From positions 6,197,705 through 6,261,704 of the forward strand of contig CM065334.1 of assembly GCA_033032175.1 (NCBI GenBank): a stretch of 64,000 bases of DNA, in the 5' to 3' direction. The notes below the pieces were generated by a model, which was given only the letters and a program-made list of their open reading frames with translations, did not search any database and was not told where the DNA came from. Source of the stretch: Saturnia japonica (Eukaryota > Arthropoda > Insecta > Lepidoptera > Saturniidae). Made by a program: the position numbers and the translations under genes. Positions 12,701-24,700 of this stretch are shown in pieces (within the stretch, counting starts at the first letter, position 1; every line of letters starts with the position of its first letter).

Positions 12701-15700
12701 TTGCTTTCACGGGGCGCTTAGACTCAATGCAAGGATTCGAACTAACGTCGATCGACGCGTAGTCCGTACACGTTACCAACTGAGCTATCATTATTACCAA
12801 AAGCAACGATATCGCAGCGTGATGCCAACATTAATTAAAGTTACCTCTGCATCTTCTTCCCTCTTGATTTCACTCAGATTCTTCTCGTCCACGCTTTCTT
12901 TTGTGTGACTCTGTTCAGGAACATCTTTTTCGGTCTGTTCTTCTTTACCTTCCACAGTCTCTTCCTCGGGCTCCTCTCGGTATGTCGGCAATTCCGGTTC
13001 AGGTGGCAAGGGCGCATCTAATGAAAATTATTGAAAAAGTTGTGTCTGAACATAAGAAAGAAATACAAGTCCGTAAATGTAGCTGATAAGCGCGTGAGTT
13101 GTTCCTTTCTTAAATTTGACCGAGAATAAAGGGAAAATCTCTAGCTAGGGCTGTTGGTGTAATTTAAAATGCCTGTCGTGTTTTCTATTTATTTTATACT
13201 AGCTGGTACCCGCGATTTCGTCTGCGTATTATTGGATATACACAGATTGATCTCGGAACCCGAAAAACCGAAAGAAAACCATAGATGGGTCTGTCACTAT
13301 GTGTATGGTAGACGTGATCCCTACTACCCCGCTATATTACTGTATATACACCTGATCTTGGAACACGATAGACGAAAACAAAATCATAGATGAGTTTGTC
13401 ATTGTGTGTATGGTATTGTAATTACATGCAAATATGAATCCAATACATTAACCGTCCCAATAAAACTTTTAAAAAAATATCGAGGATTTTTGCAGAAACG
13501 TGAAACCCCTTTTATTTGTTAACATAAGGTAGTCTATGTCCCACTGAATGGTCCAATGTATCTCTCTACTTACATTCATAACAATTGGTATGAAGTTTGT
13601 TATAAAGTCAGAAGGTTGCGTGTTCATACCATGTCGGGTTCACCACATGTGGGCTAACACAATGAAAGAATTCACTCTCAGCAAAACTTTATAATCCCGA
13701 TAATTTACAATAGGTAGGTATTTATATCAATATAAATAATTACTCCTGCAAATAATAAAAAAACTGGTCATGGTGAATCAATTCGAGCAGATAAATGGCT
13801 TACGCTGAGTAAATCATAAGAGATATATAATTAAAGTAGATATTATGAACCCTACAAAAAAGTCAGCGAGAGCATATGTGAATCTTTTAAGGATCACGCA
13901 CAATAAGTATTTTTGTCTTTAAAACAAGCGGGAGCGAGGGGGTAACATGATTAATGCGTGTGCCCGATCGAAGGCATTCCGTAGTCCACGCGAGCGCAGT
14001 CGCGGGCACAACTAGTACATTGATGTTCGCCGCAGCGTGGTTCGTGTTTATCAACTATTATTTCTGATAGGTTATTTTAGCTGAGACATATTAACTTCTC
14101 TAATTAAGGAAGATTCTGTACTGCCATTGAAATAATTCATATTAGGTATTCTATAGTTTCCTTTTTTACTCAATTACTTTTTACTTAATTTAATTAAACT
14201 TAACTTAAAATTACTCAAAATATTAATGTCACAAACATAAATTGGTAAATGTATAAGAAAAGAAAAATACCTGATTTATCTTCAATATAGTTATTATCGA
14301 TGGGATCATCTGGCGGCAGAGGTATGTCCTGAGGGAGAGGTATGGGAACTTCTACTGGTGTTCGTTCATCCTCTATGATAGGAGCCTCTTGAACCGGTTC
14401 CTCGGGTTCAGGTTCTGATTGCTCTTCAAGGAGTTCGCTGCGAGATCAAGCCACTTTCATTAATATTTGCTTAGGGTTTTTTTTTTGCTGATCAAAAATT
14501 TCAAAATACCAAAGCAGAGACAAAATTGCTATAACTACAAAAAAAATGTTTTGCCTGAGCGCAGTAGGTAGTACAACACAACGGCGCTCAGGTCTCGAAT
14601 TAACTCTTAAGGTTACACCTGCCAATGAGAATGATTATATTCAGACAGAGTATATTTTATTCAAAATAAAACAAACAATCGATTCTAATATAAAAACTAA
14701 TGTGAAGGTTGAATCTGATGCTGTTTAATAAGTTTGTTGATGTCAGGTTCCAATTTACCCAAGAACAGCCGCAAGTCGCCACGTTAGGTAACATGCAAAC
14801 GATTTCTCTTTTTAATAAGTAGCGTGGCGATGGGAATGCTATCAAGAATCATTGAACGATTGACCACACAATCCAGGGTACAATTGGGATCGGTTTTTGT
14901 AGCCAAAATTCTTGGTAGCCATTTTTGAAGTTGATTTTTATTTCTTCGTTCGTTGTCACTTCTATAAGTTCTTCCAGCTGAGGTGATATTGCTGTGTTAA
15001 CATTTGAAAATGGATTCAACACCCAGTCTGGTATTTCCAAGTTCAAAATGTCCTGGTATCGTTCGGTGAAGTCAATGTGGAGGTTTTCCAAATGATGGCA
15101 GTAGACAAACAAGTCATCGTTACTGCAGGATACTAATAAATTGGGAAAATTGTGAAACTCACATCTGCCCATATTCTTTTTTTGTGGCTTTGGCTTCGAA
15201 AGCAGCAACATTTTTTGTTTAAATTAAATTTAGTTCATCGCCTTGTAGTTGGAGATTCATGTCGTTGAACAATTAATACAGGTATTTCTTGTAAGCTATA
15301 TCTTTCTTATTTAGTTCATCGCCTTGTAGTAGGAGATTCATGTCGTTGAACAATTAATACAGGTCTTTCTTGTAAGCTATCTTTCTTTGATGTAATGAGC
15401 TTGTTGCTCAATTCTGTATCTTTGGTTTCCAAGAACTCTATCGCAGAGTCAAACCGGTTGTAAAATCGAGTCAGACAATGGCCTTTTGATAGCCAACGAA
15501 CTTCAGTATGAAACAACAAACCGTTGGAATCTTCGTCATGAGTAACACAAAGCTGATGAAATAATTTATCATTCAAAGAGCTGTTATGGATTTTATTGAC
15601 TGCTTTGATGACATATTGCAGTGATTGAAATAGTCGTTTACTTAAATTTCTAGCAACCTAAGATTCCCTTGCTTTCTCATCACAAAACTTTTCCAATGTA

Positions 15701-18700
15701 TTAAATGTAGTTTCGACTTTTGTATCGGTCTCTAAATTTCTAGCAAACAATAGTTCTTCACATATATTCTCATCTTTAATAAACTTCACGTAAGACATCA
15801 ACAACGCTTCATTAGTTGGTAAAGTGGAGTCATTGACCTGAATTGAGAATTGACTAGTCCTCAGATGACTGCAAAATTATTCTTCAATGTTTTCAGCCAT
15901 TTCATCAATTCGTCTTTGCACAGAATTATTACTCAAAGGAATTTTTCGAATAATATCTGCGGCCGGTTTATGAGGCACAGTCTGAGTTATTACTTACTTC
16001 CTTTATTGATGGCAAGATTGACTCTTCTCCGATGCTGTGTGGTTTGCCTTTTTGAGCAATTAACATAGAGATATTGTACGAAGCTCGAAGTCCATCGTCA
16101 TCATGCTTAGCAGCCAGCGAAAAGAGTTTTGCTACACTTGGCTGAGTATTATGCTTCTTCTCTGGGTCTCGAAAATATACTATATTCTTGTCTTTCTTAT
16201 CTGGATGCATTTTATTCAAATGATCTTGTAGTCTTGAAGGCTTAATTGCTTCATTCGAAAATGTTTATAGACATAGAAGGCACAAAGGCGACGATGGGTT
16301 TGTGGGATTTACAATGAATCCGAATTTAGTATATTCCTCCCAGAGTATTGCTGTCTCTTCATTTTTACTTCCGACATTGTTTTGTTTTGAGAAATACGTA
16401 AGTAAATGTTGAACTTAAGTACTGCTGATCTATTACGTGCGAAACCGCAAATGATAATAAAATAAATATTACGTTGTTTTTATAGGATTGCATAAGCAAC
16501 ACGCACCGACACGAATAAAACAAACATGCATAAACTTGTTTATCTCATTCGACGCTCAATCGTACTCAACAAGTAAGAACAAGTATTCTATGAACCAGCC
16601 GATTGATACAGGAATGCACAGGTCGGGTTATTTTACAAAAACTTGTTAAAACATGATTGCCCGCGGTCTATAATCTACGTAAATGACTTAACTAGGAATA
16701 CTAATAACTATTAAAATGGGAAAGTGTCTCTGTTGCCTTTTTATTTGTTTGTTTGTTTGTGTCTACTTTAATTTCGAAACGGAGCGACCGATTGACATGA
16801 TTTTTATTTTATTTATTCAATAAATCAGGACAGATATATGAACTATAACGGAGAGAAATATCGAACCGAGTTAGTTTGAACAATCCTTTAATTAATATTA
16901 GTTACGTCGAGAGCTCAGTCGGTGTCTAAGGGTCCTCCTAGTTGAAATTACAAATCGCGCCCTAAGCCTGTACACAACGCCCCCATTTTATTTTCTGGGT
17001 CTCTTACCGCCCCTCTTTAGGCCTGCAGCGCCTATAAGGGGGCGTTAACGCCCACTTTGGGAAAGTGGTTAAAATAAGATTAAGGATGTAAATAATTACT
17101 ACGTAACAAAAGAGCATCGCTAATTATGATAATAATACATAAAATTAATTATACTCACACTTCTACTTTTATAGGAGGCAACGGCGGGGCCACTTCTTCG
17201 ATTTCTTTCTCTTCTACCTGCACTTCTTCTACTTGTTTCTCTGGTTCTAAAGCTGGGATTTCAGTTTCTTTAATTTCCTCTTTTACCTGCTAAAATGTTA
17301 TTTTGTCGCGAGTTTTAATAATGATGGGGGGGGGGGGGGGAGGGGAGAGAGAGAGAGTTGTGAGACCGAGTGGTTCAGTGGTATTGCGTATGGCCACCGC
17401 GTCGATCGACGTGAATTCGATTCCATGCCATGATCCTGAGCTTTCGGAGAAGGAAAACATAGTGTTGAAACCATAGCATGGTGGTAGGGTTCCTTCTAAT
17501 GCCTGCCTGGCTAGCTACCACCCTCGAGTTGAAAATCTGTCGCCAAACACCTCCACTTGAGAGCCCGTCTTCCACTAGGGCTTAGCGTGCTACCATCTTG
17601 GACCACATCGTCACATAAAATCAGATGATATTGTGGCCACAAGGTTAAACCTATAACGATAAAAAAATAGGCTAATTCCTATAAATGTATGTGTTTACCT
17701 CAATCACATGACACTTTGAAATCACGCTAAAAACACTCACGTGATATTCGAAGCGAACAGGAGATGTATTTCGTACTTTGCCGGTTTCCTATTTGGTATT
17801 CTATACATTGCCTATAACATAATTATATAATATCATGGAACAGGGCAAAAAACCAAGATATAATTTCTGTAATGTGCCTCTGTGCAATAATGCTACCTCC
17901 ATGGAATGCAAACGATAAAGTGTTTTTTTTTCCTTGGTCTAAGAGTTGAAGACATAAGAAAAAAGTGGTGTAAAATTATGAAAAAAAAAACATCGATTCA
18001 TCCACCAACACCTTTATATAGCTGTGAGGATCACTTCGAAGTCAGCATTTAAATCGTTTTTAAGCCATTACAATCTATTTTGTTGTTAAACCGTCAAATA
18101 GCACCCAACTATGAATGTACTCGTTTGTTATTATAAACTTTGTCGTCACAATCACGGTCAACCAATGGCGTTGCGTTTAAGAGCTGATGATACTTCAGCT
18201 AGAATTCCGATTTCGCTGTTACCTCCTCGCGCTAGCTAATTCTATCACACTCGCACACACACTTACTAGTCCTGGAGTTAGCGTTGACAAAGATAAAGTC
18301 ATAGTAAACTGTCGTAGTTATTTCATTAAAGTAATAAGTAAACCGATCACCATTCTGCGGTGTAGTGTAATATTGTTGAAGTAGTAGTAGGTCTGATCTA
18401 AGTCTTTGACGTAACGGAAATAGTAAAAAAAAAAAATGAAATAGTACGTCCAATAAAACCTTTTGAAGTTATATTTCTTTCTGGCTCTTGGTAGAGGATA
18501 AAATTATGCTGCGCGCGCGTCTTGTCACTGAAGTGAGACATAAGTTTATCAATAATAATAATGTGAATTAATTATCCTAAACATTTATTATTTTAATTTT
18601 CGGAGTTATTTTTGTTTTCTTATAACAAAAAAATGTAACTTCTTACATGCGTACATAGGTACACGCAATTTTTTTAATAAACAAATAGTTGACATTACCG

Positions 18701-21700
18701 TGATCTGAAAATAATAGTCTCCTAAACCTGACCTTATGCGTCAGATGCTCGCATGAACTTGTGAAAAAAAAAACATAAAATAAAGCAATAGTATAATACC
18801 ACATAAAATTCAACTAGGTGATTATTTATATATGTACAAAATTACGGATAGTTACAGATTTGTATAGATAATGCCGATCAGCTAGACATAAAAATATTAC
18901 TTAATTAAATGTAACACTAACAATTCCAGGACTACTGTTGCTTGGGGTTACTCGAGGTCAAAGTGATTTTATGTTAGAATATAATTAAATATTATCAAAA
19001 TGAAAAAGTATATTTATTTCTCGCTTGTATAGTTGGTATTATGCGTGTTTTTGGGATGAATAATTTTATTTACATTGTTTCGCCGCATCATGTTGCGTAA
19101 TTGTGTGTTGAGCGCAGGCGATACATGCTCCCTACATGAAAGCCGAAGCGAGACTGAGCGAGCCGGGGGTTAGGAGCAGGATGGATGGCTTTAAAGCGCA
19201 ATAGTTTAGGTAATTTCTTTTTTTTGCGACAATAATAGCTATTTTCAAAATTGAAAGACATGGACTCTGCTTTATATTTCGTTCAGTTAGTATACAAAGC
19301 TAGCGGTTTATTTTTCGGTTTGGACTTTGCAATTTTTTTCTATCGAGAAAATTTTATGCAATCATGTTTTCGCCAAACATAGTAAGTACTTAGCGTCAAT
19401 CCTCAACTCTAACATATTCAAATTCAAATTCAAAAATGTAATCTGCGGTATTATTGCTGTAACAGAGAATCAAGTTAAGCCATTTCAGGTATCATCGACC
19501 CTTATCTATGTTCAAATTCCCGCACAATTGTTGGACTTCTTGCCGATTGATTTCTCAATATATATTGAACTAGCGGTGTGCCCACGACTCCGCACCCGTT
19601 TGCAGTTACCCAGTAGTTATTTACTTTATTTTTACCCATATTGTTGACAATTCATATGCCGTATCAATTGAGGAATGGCGTGTATTTTCAATTCAATTTT
19701 CATCAAACAATCATTTTTATTTTCCTTTTTACCAAAAGCATAAATATGAATATCCCTAATTTGAGACATGACGGGTTCTTCATGAAAACTTTCACCCAAG
19801 TTTTATTTTCACCATATGTGGAACAACACAATGAAATAATTCATATAAAGTAAAACTGTATAATCCATATAATTTACAATAGGTATATCACTTAGAATAT
19901 ATAAACTCCCGCGAGCCGCGGTTTCACAGTGTCATAAAATAAAACAGTAATTATGCCGTACCTAATAGGTAGTTAAAGTTTATAAAACACTTCAGCCAAT
20001 TTTAAAAAGAATCCTGGACTCATTTAATAGGTAATTATTAGAAATCAAAAAACATTTCTTATTAAGTATAACAACGTCAATTACTCAACAAACTGGTTGG
20101 TATGGCAGCCGATGTCATTTCATCATTATCGCGCATGCACATTTGTTGTTCCCATATTTTGTTCACAGAAACTGTCATTCCCTATTTTCTACCCTTAAAG
20201 TTTTATTTTAGCTACATAAAGTACCCTATGTCCTTTCCCAAGGTCCAATCTATCTCTATACCAAAATTCATCAAAGTTGGTTCAGCGGTCTAGGCGTGAA
20301 AACGTAACAGACAGACTGGCAGACAGGGTTACTTTCGCATTTATAACATTAGTATGGATTATATTGAAAATTATTAATAATAAGATTCTGTAGCGATAAA
20401 GGTTGTAAAAAATTTATTTTGCCATTTTTTAAATGTCATGCATATTCCCTATTAAGACGAATATAACGACACCTCGTATGCTAAAATTCATCAAGCCGTT
20501 TAGGCTACGAACCGTACCAAAGAAAGAGATATTAATACATACATACGCTGGAATAACATAACCCCCCTTTTTCGCAGTCAGATAATAAAATATTTGCAAA
20601 ACTAACCTTCTGGTCTTCTGGTTGTATCACTTTGATCTCCGTCGTTGGAAACTTAACCTCGGGAAAGTTGATCCTGAGATCATCTTCCATCGTCAGCTCT
20701 TTAACTGGCGACGGAGGCTGCTCTTCCATAGGAGGTTCTTCTCGTATCTAATCATTATTTTATACATCTTAATAGTTATTTCATAGCTATATTGATTATC
20801 GGCCGTTTCGAATAACCTATCTATCCGTTGTTTCAGTTACTAAAGATACGACAAATATCACCTTACTTTTTTGCAATAACTTATCAGTGGATAGTTTTTC
20901 TTATCTACGTAAAATATATCCATATCCTATAGCTTGAATAGATAAGAGGGAAGCCACTATGTGTCTTAAGTTAAAGAAAAAATCGGGGATAGTAAACTCA
21001 GATATGTTATTCAAAACGGCCGTTAGTTTATACCTCTAATCCAATAACAGAATTGTATTGTATTGTTGATTAGTTTGTATAAGTTTCAGCTTAAAATATT
21101 TTAAGATTAAGCAACAGGATCTTATTGAAGTTCAGCTTCCATGCAAGAAGAATCTATAAAGACGTTTTTTTACTTAACTATGCATTATTTGAAAATAAGA
21201 CGTACAACAAAAGTCTTATAATTATGGTCTAATTTAAAGTACATAAACAGTTTTTGTCGAAAACGAAAATAAAAATTTAAAAATCCTATTTCCTCTAGCG
21301 GCAATTTTTACCCCAGTGTGCGACGGTCGTCGCTGTTCATAACGGCCGGATAGCCTCTCGGCGTTTCATTGGTTGACCACAAAACGATATACGCTTAATC
21401 GAACCACTAAGGCGGGTGTTACACCAGTCGGAAACAATTTAAAAAAAAAGTACCTTTTCAGTTTTCTCGACCGAAACATTTTCTTCAACGACAGGCATAA
21501 ACGGGTTTTCCTCCTGGAACAATCAATACATATTAATTAAAACAAGTAATATGAATGTGTGTTTCTTTCAGCTCGGACGCACGACTTGAAGATACGTCTT
21601 ATGTACGATTGTATTTTAATATGCATTCACTCATTCACTCATCCATATACTCACTCACTCAATGACAGAGGTTAATGATATCTAAAAGCAAGATGATGTG

Positions 21701-24700
21701 TGTATATACACGTACATGATTTCAAAATAAAATGCGCAAGGTACGTTACGCAGAAAAACGTAACGCATTTTAATTAACGCCTGTATTAATTTTAACATTA
21801 ACATACTATCACGCCTGTATCTCTGAAGGGTTAGGCAGAGGTGTCTTAATGAACACCCACAGTTCGCCGGGTGTATTTTTAGATCCCATGTAATAATGGG
21901 CAAGCCTATTGCCGTTAATTGGGCACAAAGTCAAACTCCGAGCCGCTACTGAGAATTTTAATAGAAAAACCCAAAAACACTTTGCTCGACCTGGGAATCG
22001 AACCCAGGACCTCGTGCATATCAGTCGCGCTTACGACCACTAGGCTAACGAGAATTTCCTTACCGGGCTTCTTATATGAAAATCGATTCTTTAGAAATAA
22101 ACTCCAAAAAACATGTGCACAACGGTATAGGTGAAACCTTCGGAAAACATAAAAATATCTTCTTTAAATTGACTTTAAAAAAAATCTAAATGCGAGAGTC
22201 TCGAACTATCGACCTCTCGTACTGTACATACAACAGTACATGACATATAAGTATGGTCGTCACACCGCTAAGTCAATTCGACGACTATCATGGTCGTGAA
22301 AAATCAGAACTTGCATTAACCGTGTATAATGTATTCTGTCTCATTTCATGACAGGCTAAATCCTATAATATATGTTTGTCTTATTTTTCGTTTAAATCAC
22401 AACGGATACTAAAGTGTTTTCACTTCAAAAATCTTCCTCGAGTGTCTGCAGTACGGCCGCTACGGACCGGTATTTTGCTCCGTGTATGGGGTTCTTATCT
22501 CAGGGATTTAGAATCATTAATAAAATTTATTAATTAATCCGTATTTCTATTTCATTGTTATCTTTCAGGGCACTGATCGTAAATTTCACTTTTTTTTTTA
22601 AATGTATGTCTGTTTGTATGTCTGGTTTGAACTGTAAGAGAGGCTGACCGATATAAATAGGCCTTAGAACTGTGATTCCTGGAACCGATTGAAAAATTCC
22701 TTAATGATAAAAAAAAACAATGTTATATAAATTTTCCATGTTGATAATTCCACATTTTTTTTTTTATATATTGATTTTATAACACCATGCTGGATGGTAA
22801 ATTTCAAAACTACCCTATAGGTTTTGTTATTTGGCCAGTATGTGGGACGGACTTTTGGTATGAAAATTATCACTTTATTTCGTTATATCTCAAGCCTTTT
22901 TCGAGAAAAGGGGGCTTTTTATACAAGTAAGGTGGTAATGACGCTTAAGGCCTGCATAAGGGTAAACGGCAATCGTAGTTTATGGATGCTTGTAACACAT
23001 TGAATATCCTGGGACTGGGATATTTTCCGAACCGGCAGTAGTGTTTTGACATTTATAAGTGCCTTTTTAGGGCCTAAATTGAATAAAGATTATTTTGATT
23101 TTTAATTTTGAATAGCGCGTTGCCGACACTGAAACCCAAGGAAATCTAGTAACCCTGCTCACCGCAGGAACACAATACAAGGTTATTTGACTGCCATGTT
23201 CTGTTTTACTGCCTCGTTAGTGGTCGTAAGCGCGACTGCTATGATCGAGGTCCTGGGTTCGAATCCCAGGTCGAGCAGTGTTACTGGGTTTTTTCTATGA
23301 AATTCTCAGTAGCAGCTCGGAGTTTAATTTCGTGCCCGATTAATGGCAATAGGCTCGTCCTTCATTACATGGGATCTAAAAACATACTCGGCGAACTGTG
23401 GGTGTATATTAGTACACCACTGCCTAACCCTTCGGGGAATACAGGTGTGATGGTATGTTATGTTATGTTCTGTAGGGTGGTGGTGTTCCACCAGTCGGAC
23501 TGCCCCGAGTAGAGTGAAACTTGACACACAGACAAACGCTAAAGAAAAGACTACAAACCTTAGCAGTTTTCTCTTCATGTAATAAAATCTCGTTTGAATT
23601 TTCTAAACTAATTTCAACGGTCACTTCAGGTTCTTCTTTTTTAAGCTGTAGTTTCTCTGTTATTCTGTAAATATAATATATATATTAAAACGTGAAGGAA
23701 AAGCTTTCGGTACCTTTTTAAGCGTATTGCGTGCACGGAAGACTGTGAGATTTGGCATGGTTACAGTTTATATGGAGGAGTGCAGAAAGCTAAAATTTAT
23801 CTACAATATCTTTTACTAATATATTAAATAATATAAATTAATACTGTGAATCCTACCTAACCTGACCAGTGCCATTGAACTTAGACTCCCCAAAATATTG
23901 ACATTGTCACTCAACAAAAAGTGACATCAAGTGATGTAGATAATACTCATTGTTCATGAATACTGTAAATGTGAAACAGACCAGACCAGACCTTAGGGCG
24001 ATAACTAGTATTAATAGTTATTCAAAATCACATTGTAAGAAATTTTTGTTGTGTGTTAATTTAATTGTTCCAATATCCTTTTAAAGCTTGTCTTCTTTGA
24101 TTTTAATACATATTATATTCATTTTGAAGAGTTCCCTAGTGTATCTTTGAAGTTGTTGTTCCAGTGCCAATAAAATTGCAATGAAACCACATTTCAGGTA
24201 TTCCATATCCAACAAAAAAAGAATGTTTTTTTTTTATTACCTGGTATTATTTTTATGCATGTGTGTCACGGGCGGTATAGGAATATCGATATCCCGAAAC
24301 GCGTACACGTCTTCTGCCTTTATCTCGATATCGTCGATGTCAACCGCCGGTATAGGGGGCGCGACAGTCGCGACCGGAGTCGGCAGTTGCACCCCAGACG
24401 TGGTCGCCACTACGCATATACAAACAAAAAAAAAACATAAATTTTCTAACATCGATGTTTTTATTTCGATATTAGTCGAAACACCTATGTTAAATTACCG
24501 ATATTGGCATCGTGTTCTGCCAATATCGGTAATGCCTGCGCATGTACCGCTCGCTACTAGTTCCCAAAGTGACTACTGTATTATTGCTCGAAATAAGTAT
24601 TATGGTAATTTTAATTGATATTCTACTGTTTATCTTTCATTTGTTATTCACAAAATAGTAACGTGTTAGTGTAGGCATGTTACTACTTTTCAAGGTAAAC

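Larger units (their letters stand above)
10496..12844 (-). other. BRD8 intron 11
   Basis: Contains the SINE at 12540-12791 and a repeat block at 12215-12310 shared with 61617-61720. The slightly GC-rich stretch 10830-11400 is unrecognised. I found no frame in it that continues the BRD8 protein. Confidence 0.5.
13018..14270 (-). other. BRD8 intron 10
   Basis: Two Helitron-like ends (13199 and 14015) and AT-rich filler. No coding signal. Confidence 0.6.
14840..17072 (-). mobile_element. hAT transposon remnant (ZBED/SCAND3-type)
   Basis: The 5' end (in element orientation) lies near 17072: a terminal region with GTTAACGCCC and AAAGTGGGCG-type palindromic sequence and AGAGACCCAGAAAATAAAAT, typical of this hAT group. 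Coding remnants follow down to about 14850. No matching terminal inverted repeat is visible at the left, so the 3' end is lost. Confidence 0.75.
14438..17158 (-). other. BRD8 intron 9
   Basis: Almost entirely occupied by the hAT transposon remnant described separately. Confidence 0.7.
17290..20606 (-). other. BRD8 intron 8
   Basis: Contains a poly-G tract, a SINE, a THAP relic and a Helitron-like end at 19570. The stretch 18060-19560 and most of 19900-20600 show no recognisable feature. Confidence 0.6.
21514..23558 (-). other. BRD8 intron 6
   Basis: Carries two SINE family A copies, one other tRNA-like SINE head, and a repeat that the second SINE split. Nothing else recognised in 22330-22920. 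Confidence 0.6.
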
